Assembly: GCA_019694165.1 (NCBI GenBank)
Contig: JAIBCL010000022.1
Location: 41,854 to 105,853 of the forward strand
From: Verrucomicrobiaceae bacterium
Lineage (GTDB): Bacteria; Verrucomicrobiota; Verrucomicrobiia; Verrucomicrobiales; Verrucomicrobiaceae
Direction of reading: 5' to 3'
DNA: 64,000 nt
Within the stretch, counting starts at the first letter, position 1, and every line of letters begins with the position of its first letter. A program made the position numbers and the translations under genes. The notes under the pieces were generated by a model. It was not told the origin of the DNA. It did not search any database and saw only the letters and a program-made list of their open reading frames with translations. Below are positions 17,073 to 24,661 of the stretch, in pieces.

Positions 17073-17809
17073 TTCAGTCCCAGCACGTCCTGCATGTCGT
17101 AAAGGCCCGGCGCTTTGCCCGCGAGCCACGTCGCGGCGCGGACGGCTCCGCCGGCGAACGTGTCGCGGCTGCTGGCCTTGTGGGTGAGTTCCACGCGCTC
17201 GCCGACATTGGCGAAGACGACGGTGTGATCACCCACGACATCCCCGCCGCGCAGGGCGTGGACGCCGATCTCCTTCGGCGTGCGCGCGCCGACATCGCCG
17301 AAGCGGCCGTGGCGGCAGTCCGTGTCGTATTCGAGGCCGCGCACGTCGGCGAGGATCTCCACCAGCGTGCGTGCAGTGCCGCTGGGCGCGTCCTTTTTCA
17401 TCCGGTGATGCATTTCCACGACTTCGAGATCGAAGGCCGGGCCGAGCAGCTCGCACGCCTTGCGCGTGAGCCAGAAGAGCGTGTTCACGCCGACGCTGAA
17501 ATTCGAGGCGAAGACGACGGGCAGCTTCGTGGCCGCATCGCGGATGAGCTTCAATTCCTCCGCCGTGTGGCCCGTGGTGCCGATGACCATGCCTTTCTTT
17601 TGCTTCAGGCACTCGGCAATGAGTTCGGCGGTGAAAAGATGCGACGTGAAGTCGATCACGACGTCGCACTTTGCCAGCGCAGCGGGCAGCGGGTCCCCGA
17701 TGTCGATGGCGGCGCCGAGTTCGGTGCCTTCAGCGGCGTTCGTGGCGGCGATGACGGCCAGCCCCATGCGGCCCTTGCAGCCAGTGACGAGAATCTTGAT
17801 CTTGCTCAT
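17069..17809 (-). CDS. dapB: 4-hydroxy-tetrahydrodipicolinate reductase
   Basis: The 246-residue enzyme reduces the dapA product with NAD(P)H in the lysine/diaminopimelate pathway. It has the N-terminal nucleotide-binding KILVTGCKGRMG, VVIDFTSH, the conserved IGTTGHT, SNFSVGVNTLFWL, and the catalytic EMHHRMKKDAPSGTA with its His-His and Lys. ATG 17809 fits the family; the open frame extends 50 codons upstream without similarity. It is the first gene of a three-gene overlapping operon with folK and panB. Confidence 0.95.
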   Translation of the reverse strand: MSKIKILVTGCKGRMGLAVIAATNAAEGTELGAAIDIGDPLPAALAKCDVVIDFTSHLFTAELIAECLKQKKGMVIGTTGHTAEELKLIRDAATKLPVVFASNFSVGVNTLFWLTRKACELLGPAFDLEVVEMHHRMKKDAPSGTARTLVEILADVRGLEYDTDCRHGRFGDVGARTPKEIGVHALRGGDVVGDHTVVFANVGERVELTHKASSRDTFAGGAVRAATWLAGKAPGLYDMQDVLGLK

Positions 17810-17988
17810 AAACGGACGGGACGTAGCCGGGCAGGCCGGGGATTCAAGGCGCAAGATGCGGCCCCGGGGACTTGCCGTGACGGATGGGAGGGTTGTCTCC
17901 TCCATGAGAGGCGTCCTTCTTCGCACCGCGCAAGGCAAAACCTGTTCCCAACCACGCATTTCGCGCGTAGCATCGCGACCCGTTTCTC

Positions 17989-18768
17989 ATGTCGCTACTC
18001 GTTTCGCTGGAACAAAAATTCGGCCGCTTCGCCATCCCGAACCTCGTGCGCGTGCTCACGCTCTTCCATGTGCTGAACTGGTTCCTCATCCGGTGGTCGC
18101 CGGGGTTTCCCGAGAAGCTGATGTTCGTACCCGCGCTGATCCGGCAGGGCGAGTGGTGGCGGCTGGTGAGTTACCTGGCCCTGCCGGGCGGCAGCAGCAT
18201 CCTCTGGCTCCTGCTCGGCGTGCCGTTTCTCTGGATGATCAACGACGGCCTCGAGCAGGCCTGGGGCAGCTTCCGGCTGAATCTTTTCATCCTCGGCGGC
18301 GTGGTGTGCACCGCCCTCGGCGGGCTGGTCTCGCCCGAACCCAGCACCGGCTGGGCATTGTGGGCCGGGCTGCTGATGGCCTTCGCCGTTTACTTTCCGG
18401 ACCAGGAGATCCTGCTGTTCCTGATCCTGCCGGTGAGGATCAAATGGCTGGCCATGCTCACGGCCGCCGGCATCGGTTTCCAATTTCTGGGCGGCACCGG
18501 CGCCTTGCGCTGGCACATCCTGTTTTCCTTGCTGCCGTTCCTCGTCACCTTCGGTCCTGGATTCGCCAGGCTGATGAAACACCGCGGCGAAGTGAAGGAA
18601 CGCCGCCAGCGCTTCGAAGCCGCAAGCCGCCGGGAAGAAGCTTGGTTTCACAAATGCACCATCTGCGGCAAGACCGAGATCGATGACCCTGCGCTGGACT
18701 TTCGGACGACGGCCGAAGGTGATGAAGCATGCGACAAGTGCCGCGCGAAGAAGAAGGATGCGCCGTAG
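17989..18768 (+). CDS. rhomboid-like membrane protein without catalytic serine, C-terminal zinc-binding tail
   Basis: The 259-residue protein has about six membrane helices with the rhomboid-fold pattern QGEWWRLVSYLALPG and LEQAWGSFRLNLF. It lacks the GxSG catalytic motif and the partner histidine, so proteolysis is unlikely (pseudorhomboid). The last ~60 residues are soluble and contain two CxxC pairs (CTICGK and CDKCRAK), which probably bind a zinc ion. Start 17989 gives a short N-terminus before the first amphipathic helix; a TAGCAT hexamer 15 bp upstream may be a -10 element. Function unknown. Confidence 0.75.
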   Translation: MSLLVSLEQKFGRFAIPNLVRVLTLFHVLNWFLIRWSPGFPEKLMFVPALIRQGEWWRLVSYLALPGGSSILWLLLGVPFLWMINDGLEQAWGSFRLNLFILGGVVCTALGGLVSPEPSTGWALWAGLLMAFAVYFPDQEILLFLILPVRIKWLAMLTAAGIGFQFLGGTGALRWHILFSLLPFLVTFGPGFARLMKHRGEVKERRQRFEAASRREEAWFHKCTICGKTEIDDPALDFRTTAEGDEACDKCRAKKKDAP

Positions 18769-18897
18769 GGCGCTTGTGCAAAACGCCGGCAATCTCAAAT
18801 CCGGCTCCGCACGCACTGACGGGGTGCCCGCGAGTCTGCCGGCAGTGACGTGGACGATCTCCGCCACGCCACTGCCGCTCCCGTGCGTCGATGCCGG

Positions 18898-19479
18898 TTA
18901 TTTTGCCGGCGGCAGCAGCACGGCATCGATCACATGCACGATGCCGTTCGAAGCCGGCACGGTCGCAATGATGGTGGCACTGTCGTTAAGTTTGATCTTG
19001 CCGTCTTTGACGCTGACTTTCACGTTGCCGCTGTTCGCCATGTTCAGCGTCATGCCGTCACGCAGCATCTCGGGTTTGAAGGTGCTCACGGCCACATGGT
19101 ATTCGAGGATGTCACGCAGCTTCTCCTTGTTCTCGGGCTTTACGAGCGTCTCGACCGTCCCTGGCGGCAGCTTGCCAAAAGCGTCGTTGGTAGGTGCGAA
19201 GACTGTGAAGGGGCCGGCGTTCGACACCACGTCAAGATACTCGGCCGCCTTCAGCGCCGCGACGAGGGTGGTGTGGTCCTTGCTGCCGACAGCGATCTTC
19301 GGGATGTCGGGCTTCGAATCCTTGTCCACGACGGCGGACTGACCGGCGGCCGGCGCGGATCCCGCGGATGACGTGGAGGAGGCGGCGGAAGCGGTGGGCT
19401 TCGATTGATCGCCGCATTGCGTGCCCAACACGGTGAGCGCGACGGCGAAGAGGGTGCGGGTGACGGTGGATGGCTTCAT
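18898..19479 (-). CDS. exported fasciclin-domain protein
   Basis: The 193-residue protein has a signal peptide (MKPSTVTRTLFAVALTVLGT) followed by a cysteine, but the -1 residue is Gln, so lipidation is doubtful. A Ser/Ala-rich linker follows. The fasciclin domain spans about residues 65-190: TLVAALKAAEYLDVV, GPFTVFAPTNDAFGKLP, LEYHVAVS and GIVHVIDAVLLP. Fasciclin domains mediate adhesion or protein contacts at the cell surface. The gene follows nosD by 37 bp on the same strand, so it is probably co-transcribed with the nos genes; a role in N2O reduction is not established. Confidence 0.87.
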   Translation of the reverse strand: MKPSTVTRTLFAVALTVLGTQCGDQSKPTASAASSTSSAGSAPAAGQSAVVDKDSKPDIPKIAVGSKDHTTLVAALKAAEYLDVVSNAGPFTVFAPTNDAFGKLPPGTVETLVKPENKEKLRDILEYHVAVSTFKPEMLRDGMTLNMANSGNVKVSVKDGKIKLNDSATIIATVPASNGIVHVIDAVLLPPAK

Positions 19480-19516
19480 GGTTGTCGTATGGTTGAGGTT
19501 GAGGACAAGAAACAAT

Positions 19517-20752
19517 TCAAAGCTGATGCGGCTTCATGGCGGGAGAGGAATCAAGCACGCTCTCCGGCGTGATGGAGGGAAAGGCCTTCTCCGCGCGGTC
19601 CAGCAACTGGACCATGAAACTGTGCAACAGGAACAGGGATGCCGGCACACGCTCGGTTACCATGGAGTAGAGACTGACCGGGCGGAACGGTACGTCGCCC
19701 CCGCCGTCGCGCTTGAGGTCGTAGCCCTCGTAGCGGTCCCAATAGTTGCCCTTGAAGACATGATTCACGAGCTGGCCGTTGGTGCCCACGTCGAAGGAGT
19801 TCCCCGAGAAGTTGTTGCCGCTGAAGGTGTTGTCCTCGCCGCTGGCGAGGATGCGCAGCGCCCAGCCGTTCTCGCGCAAGTCGTTGCGCTCAAACACGGT
19901 GCGCGTGGCACCCTGGCAATAGACGGCGGTGGAGTTGTGATGGAAATGATTGCCGCTGACCGAGCTGTCGGTCAGGTCCTTGATGAGCAGGCCGTAAGCG
20001 GAGCTGCCCCAACTGAACTCGAAGACGTTGTCCGTCATTTCGACATGCCTGGAGAACATCACCGCCACGCCCGCGCCGTTGCGGCTGAACTGGTTCTTCC
20101 GGTAGCGGCTGTTGTGCGTGCTCATGAAGTGGAGGCCGTAGCGCATGTTTCCCTCCACCAAATTCTCCTCGACCGCCGACTCCGAGGCGAACTCAAGGTA
20201 GATGCCGTCGCGATGACCGGCGATGTGATTCCCCGCGATGTGAATGCCCTCACAACTCCACAGATGGATGCCGTTGCCGCTGTTCAATTCCTGACCGGGC
20301 CTGCCTTCAATCGTATTGCGCAGCACTTCACAGCGGGCCGCCTTTGCCAGATAGATTCCGTAGTCGCAGTTCGCCAGATTGTTGTCAGCGAGTGTGACAC
20401 GCGCCGCGGACTCAACGCGTATGCCGGCAAACTCCTTCGTGCTGGAGCGTCCGCCGTCCCGCAGCGTGAAGCCGCGGACCGTGACATCGGATGCGCTGAC
20501 GAGGATGATCTCATTCCTCGACTTGCCATCGAGCACCGCGCCTTCGAGGCCGGCAAGCGTGAGCGGCTTGGTGATGCGCAGCGTGTCTTCTGCGTAGATT
20601 CCGCCATGAACGGTGATCGTGTCACCCGCGGCAGCGGCGGCGAGGGCGGAGGTGATGGTGGGATGGGCCTGGCCGGCGCCGACGTGCACCTCAGCGCCCG
20701 TGGCCCCGAGAGTCACGAGGCTGCAACAAGTGATGAACGCCGGGATACGCAT
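19517..20752 (-). CDS. nosD: NosD, periplasmic nitrous-oxide reductase maturation protein
   Basis: The 411-residue exported protein is a right-handed parallel beta-helix of the carbohydrate-binding/NosD type. It has a signal peptide (MRIPAFITCCSLVTLGATGA), repeated turns such as NSGNGIHLWSCEGIHIAGN and YGLHFMSTHNSRYRKN, and the NosD-specific end DVGTNGQLVNHVFKGNYWD followed by VPFRPVSLYSMVTERVPAS and a C-terminal AFPSITPESVLD. NosD helps supply copper/sulfide for the CuZ site of NosZ. It sits 13 bp downstream of the NosL fusion gene. The usual partner genes nosF and nosY are not next to it. Confidence 0.93.
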   Translation of the reverse strand: MRIPAFITCCSLVTLGATGAEVHVGAGQAHPTITSALAAAAAGDTITVHGGIYAEDTLRITKPLTLAGLEGAVLDGKSRNEIILVSASDVTVRGFTLRDGGRSSTKEFAGIRVESAARVTLADNNLANCDYGIYLAKAARCEVLRNTIEGRPGQELNSGNGIHLWSCEGIHIAGNHIAGHRDGIYLEFASESAVEENLVEGNMRYGLHFMSTHNSRYRKNQFSRNGAGVAVMFSRHVEMTDNVFEFSWGSSAYGLLIKDLTDSSVSGNHFHHNSTAVYCQGATRTVFERNDLRENGWALRILASGEDNTFSGNNFSGNSFDVGTNGQLVNHVFKGNYWDRYEGYDLKRDGGGDVPFRPVSLYSMVTERVPASLFLLHSFMVQLLDRAEKAFPSITPESVLDSSPAMKPHQL

Positions 20753-20765
20753 AGGGAGTGTTGTC

Positions 20766-21812
20766 TCATGGCGTGCAGACGACCGCAGGCCATTTTTCCT
20801 CCTTGCCGGCACCTAGCCGGGCTTTGACGGCTTCGAGTTCGGCCTGCGTGGCGAAAGCAGCGCTGTCGCTCCGCATGGGGCTCTTCAAATCGTCGTTCTT
20901 CAGAAAGAGCGCCTTCTCGACCGGGATGAAAACGTTCGGACGGTTGAAATCACAGACCACGCTCTCTTTGATTTCACCGGGCGCGATGCCGCCGTTCTTC
21001 ACAAAGTCATTCATGCAGCCGATGTCGTCGAACTTCAGCACCCGGCCTTTGATCGTGACGATCTCCGCGCCGAAGCGCTGGTCGGAGACGATCATCTTGC
21101 AGCCGGCGCATTCGTCCTTGCCGTAACGCATGGGCTCGGGGCCGCGGCTGCAACTGCCAAGGCTGCAAACAACCAGCACCAACGCCGCAGCAGCGATGGT
21201 GTTCTTCGCCACGGCTGGCACCGTCTTCCTGGGGGCTCCGCCTTTGCGCAGGAAAAGCTCCCACGCGAGCAGGAGGCCGCAGATGCCGCCGGAGACGATC
21301 ATCACCCAGCCGCCGATGTCGGGGCCGGAGAAAGCGGTGAAATTCAGCAGGTTCTTGTAGCCGATGAGCGGCGGCTGATACGACATGCCGGGCACCTGGA
21401 TGGCGGCATTCGGATTCAGATTGTGACCGTATTGATAACCCCAGCGGTAGAAATCCACGAGGCCTGCGAGACCGCCGAGGGCGAGCACGATCACGTACAC
21501 CCAGAGCCAGGTGCGGGTGCCTCTGAGGGCGGCGAAGAGTCCCAGCGCAATGAGCGCACCGAGGAGATAGGTCATGTAACCGAATTCAGGGAACATCTCG
21601 ACCTTGATCATGGCCATGCCGATGTAGTGGTTCAGGCCGTTGATGATGTCGAACGCGCCGCTCAAGGTGTTGATCCAGATCTTCATGTTCAGGCCCTCGG
21701 GGTACTGCGGCGCCCAGAGCTGTATCTGCCAGAGCGGAGTGAAGTAGCCGGCGATCAAGGCGAGCACGGCGACGGCGAGGACGAGACGGGTGACTGGATG
21801 GAGGCGGTTCAT
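20766..21812 (-). CDS. membrane protein (NosB-like) fused to NosL-type copper chaperone
   Basis: The 348-residue protein combines two parts. Residues 1-190 form a membrane domain of about four helices with APQYPEGLNMKIWIN and NGLNHYIGMAMI, a pattern seen in the NosB-like membrane proteins of clade II nos clusters. Residues 200-348 are NosL: C235-x2-C238-x-M240 in DECAGCKMIVSD is the Cu(I)-binding motif, followed by GRVLKFDDIGCMNDF. Between them lies a second hydrophobic stretch ending LGSC (Cys221), a good lipobox. In-frame GTG codons at residues 198 and 201 could start a separate NosL lipoprotein. The role is copper delivery to NosZ. Confidence 0.85.
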   Translation of the reverse strand: MNRLHPVTRLVLAVAVLALIAGYFTPLWQIQLWAPQYPEGLNMKIWINTLSGAFDIINGLNHYIGMAMIKVEMFPEFGYMTYLLGALIALGLFAALRGTRTWLWVYVIVLALGGLAGLVDFYRWGYQYGHNLNPNAAIQVPGMSYQPPLIGYKNLLNFTAFSGPDIGGWVMIVSGGICGLLLAWELFLRKGGAPRKTVPAVAKNTIAAAALVLVVCSLGSCSRGPEPMRYGKDECAGCKMIVSDQRFGAEIVTIKGRVLKFDDIGCMNDFVKNGGIAPGEIKESVVCDFNRPNVFIPVEKALFLKNDDLKSPMRSDSAAFATQAELEAVKARLGAGKEEKWPAVVCTP

Positions 21813-21898
21813 GAGATGCGGGCGTTTTTCGGGTTCCGCCTCCCTCGCGAGCGCGAGGGAGGCGGTTGGTTTTGGGGGGCAAACTGGCAGGAGGCGGT

Positions 21899-23902
21899 CT
21901 AGTGGGCCGCGCCGGTGTCACCGACGCTGAACTTCACCGGCGTGGTGGAGCCTTGCGGTGAGACACGCATGTAACCCTGCATCTCCTGGTGGAGCGCCGA
22001 GCAGAAGTCCGTGCAGTAGAAAGGCACCACGCCCACGCGATCAGCCGTCCACTTCAGCGTTTGTGTTTCGCCGGGCATGATGAGCAGTTCTGCCGCTTTC
22101 GAGCCTTTGATCACAAAGCCGTGCGGCACATCCCAGTCCTGCTCAAGGTTGGTGACGTGGAAAAAGACATCGTCTCCCTGCTGCACACCTTCGATGTTGT
22201 CCGGTGCGAAGTGCGAGCGGATGGCGGTCATGTACACATGGACCTGGTTTCCATTGCGTTCCACACGCGCGTCCTTCTCACTCTTCGTGACCTGCGGATG
22301 CTTGTTCTCCTCGATCTTGAAGAATTTTGTCGCGTTCGGCTCCACCAAGCTGGCGGGAATGGCTTCCGCGTAGTGCGGCTCGCCCACCGTCGGGAAGTCG
22401 AGCAGCATCTTCATTTTCTCGCCGCTGATGTCGATGAGCTGTGCGGACTGCGTCAATTCGGGACCGGTGGGCAGATAGCGGTCCTTGGTGATCTTGTTGT
22501 AGGCGATCACATACTTGCCATGCGGCTTCGTCGTCGGGCCGCCGGGCACGCAAAGGTGGCCCACGGAATAGTAGGTCGGGATGCGATCGACGACCTGGAG
22601 CGTCTTGGGATCCCACTTCACGATTTCAGACGAGACGAAGAAGGACGTGTAGGCGAAGCCCTTGTCATCAAACTCGGTGTGCAACGGCCCAAGGCCCGGC
22701 TTCTTCACTTCGCCGTGGAGGACTGCTTCATACTTGAGCACCGGAATGCCTTCGTAGTCGCCGTCGTAGGTCTTGTCGGCGATGGCTTTTTGTACCTTGT
22801 CGAACGAGAAGACCGGAATCACGGCGGCCAGCTTGCCGCTGCCGACGATGTAGCTGCCCGTCGGGTCCGTGTCACAACCGTGTGGCGATTTCGGACAGGG
22901 CATGAAATAGACGATGTCCTTCAACTCCTTCGGGTCGAGCACGGTGACTTCGTTCTCGATTGTGGAGGAGGCGCTGTGCGTGCCCTCGTCGTACACGTTG
23001 TGCGCGTACTTCACCTTCGACTTGCGGCCCTTGCCGGCCTTCACGTAGTCCTCGCACTTCTTCCAGTTCACACAGGTGATGAGGTCCTTGTCCTTGGCCG
23101 AGGCGTTCACCTCCAGCAGCGTGTGCGCCTGCTCGCTGTTGTAGCAGGAGAAGAAGAACCAGTCGCGCGACTTGCCCTTGCCGCCACGCGCGAGGTCCAC
23201 GTCGATGCCTGGCAGCATGACCTGGAACGCCACGCTCATGCGGCCGCTCTGGGGGTCGATCTTGATGAAACTGATCGTGGATTTGAAGTTGCCTTTGTAG
23301 GTGTTGATCGGCACGTCGGGATTCGCGCCTTCGTCGGCATACGGCACGGCGAAACGGGTGCCCGCCACGCTGTATTCCGTGTTCTCGGTGAGGAACGGCG
23401 AGGAGTGATTGCCCGCGCTGTTCGGCAGCTCGATGATTTCTTCCGTGCGGAAGGTCTTCAAGCTGATGCGCGCCACACGCGGCGTGTTGTTCGAGTTTAC
23501 GAAGGCCCAGCGGCCATCGTGCTCGCCCTTCGTCATCGAGAGGGTGATGTGGTGGCTGTCATCCCACGGAAGCTGTCCGTGCGACGTGTTCAGCATCGGC
23601 TTGGTTTCCTCCGTGTAGCCCCAGCCGCATTCCGGGAACTGTGAGAACACGGGGATCTGGCGGAACAAACGCCCGGACGGCAGTCCATAGACGCTGACGT
23701 TTCCGCTGAAGCCTCCGGAAACGATGTTGTAAAACTCATCGTGCTTGCCCGGCGGCACATAGACTTTCTCGGCGGCACCACCCGTCTGGGCGGTGGCCAC
23801 GAGGTTTTGGGGCTTGCAGCCGGTAAACGTGACCGCGCCTGACAAGGCCAGTGCACAGCACAACGCGAATCGCGTATTGGTTGGTGACGGTTTCATGATC
23901 AT
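21899..23902 (-). CDS. nosZ: nitrous-oxide reductase, clade II (Sec-dependent)
   Basis: The 667-residue periplasmic enzyme reduces N2O to N2. There is no twin-arginine signal; the N-terminus is a Sec/lipoprotein type (TFTGC lipobox at about residue 29), which defines the clade II form. CuZ-site histidines lie in WDDSHHI, GPLHTEFD, GHLCVPGG, KPHGKYV, VGEPHYAEA. The C-terminal cupredoxin domain has CuA ligands C630, C634, H638 and M641 in FYCTDFCSALHQEM plus the histidine in IRSHFAPDN. Translation may start at 23902 or two codons later at 23896. It lies between a cytochrome c gene and the NosL fusion gene. Confidence 0.96.
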   Translation of the reverse strand: MIMKPSPTNTRFALCCALALSGAVTFTGCKPQNLVATAQTGGAAEKVYVPPGKHDEFYNIVSGGFSGNVSVYGLPSGRLFRQIPVFSQFPECGWGYTEETKPMLNTSHGQLPWDDSHHITLSMTKGEHDGRWAFVNSNNTPRVARISLKTFRTEEIIELPNSAGNHSSPFLTENTEYSVAGTRFAVPYADEGANPDVPINTYKGNFKSTISFIKIDPQSGRMSVAFQVMLPGIDVDLARGGKGKSRDWFFFSCYNSEQAHTLLEVNASAKDKDLITCVNWKKCEDYVKAGKGRKSKVKYAHNVYDEGTHSASSTIENEVTVLDPKELKDIVYFMPCPKSPHGCDTDPTGSYIVGSGKLAAVIPVFSFDKVQKAIADKTYDGDYEGIPVLKYEAVLHGEVKKPGLGPLHTEFDDKGFAYTSFFVSSEIVKWDPKTLQVVDRIPTYYSVGHLCVPGGPTTKPHGKYVIAYNKITKDRYLPTGPELTQSAQLIDISGEKMKMLLDFPTVGEPHYAEAIPASLVEPNATKFFKIEENKHPQVTKSEKDARVERNGNQVHVYMTAIRSHFAPDNIEGVQQGDDVFFHVTNLEQDWDVPHGFVIKGSKAAELLIMPGETQTLKWTADRVGVVPFYCTDFCSALHQEMQGYMRVSPQGSTTPVKFSVGDTGAAH

Positions 23903-23953
23903 GGATGAGGTGTGGTTGTTGGTGTGGTCGGTTTGGTTCGGGCTGGGTCAAAA

Positions 23954-24421
23954 TCACTTTTCGCCGTCGTTGCTGCGCATGAATTCGAGGATCTTCCGTG
24001 CATCCTCGACGGCGACGTTCTGGTTCGGCATGCGCACGAGGCAGAGTTCGAGCTGCTTCTGTGCCTCGGTGTCCTGCGAGAGCATGAAGTCCGTGTTGCA
24101 GATCATGTTCATGATCCAGATGGGCTGGCGGCGCTTCGTCACGCCCTTCCAGCCGGGGCCGACGAGTTTCGTTTCGTCAAGGCGATGGCACGGCATGCAC
24201 TTGGTGTCGTACTGCGCCTTTCCCCCGGCTACCCATGCCGCTTCGAGCGGATTCTTGATCTCGACATTCTTGATCTCAGGACCATGCACGATGGGCTGAT
24301 TGGCGATCAGTTCGGTGGGTGTCGGTGCATTCTTTGCGGCCTTCTCGGCTTCTTCTTTGGAACCACAGGCGGTGAGCGCCAGTGCCGCGGCGGTGATCAG
24401 GAGTGCGTGTTGTATTGTCAT
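23954..24421 (-). CDS. monoheme cytochrome c lipoprotein of the nos cluster
   Basis: The 155-residue protein has a lipoprotein signal (MTIQHALLITAAALALTAC), an Ala/Glu/Lys-rich linker, and one c-type heme motif CMPCH at about residue 85 preceded by AQYDTKC. Distal methionines are available (MNMICNTDFML). It probably passes electrons to NosZ, as cytochromes c of clade II nos clusters do (nosC-like). It is the first gene of the leftward nos operon, 52 bp upstream of nosZ. The start at 24421 was chosen for the signal peptide; the frame is open 32 codons further upstream. Confidence 0.88.
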   Translation of the reverse strand: MTIQHALLITAAALALTACGSKEEAEKAAKNAPTPTELIANQPIVHGPEIKNVEIKNPLEAAWVAGGKAQYDTKCMPCHRLDETKLVGPGWKGVTKRRQPIWIMNMICNTDFMLSQDTEAQKQLELCLVRMPNQNVAVEDARKILEFMRSNDGEK

Positions 24422-24510
24422 GGCGTTGTTTGAGGAGTGGTTGATGACGACACACCCTATGCAGGACTCCTTCTCGTGGCTCCACGCATATTGCCAACCT
24501 TGCGGCTGAT

Positions 24511-24522
24511 GTTGCATGCAAC
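24511..24522. promoter_or_regulatory. perfect 12-bp palindrome upstream of the nos operon
   Basis: GTTGCATGCAAC is a perfect palindrome about 90 bp before the first nos gene, in a 240-bp gap between divergent... strictly, between the start of the nos operon and the 3' end of the YfbK-like gene. It could be an operator. No FNR/NNR-type TTGAT-N4-ATCAA box was found in the gap. Confidence 0.25.
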
Positions 24523-24661
24523 GTCGAACAATTCCAAAACCACCGCATCACACGGTGCGCGAGATGCCCGGTTCACACCGTGAGCCGGTGATATTTGCGC
24601 CGGGGTGCGCCGATCTTGCGGCGGCACATCAGCGGATCGCGAAAACACCCGGCAATGGGTG

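Noticed and set aside
21989..23644. 551-residue open frame on the plus strand
   Set aside because: It is antisense to nosZ, whose copper ligands are complete.
24422..24661. FNR/NNR box controlling the nos operon
   Set aside because: No TTGAT-N4-ATCAA or close variant was found on either strand of the gap.
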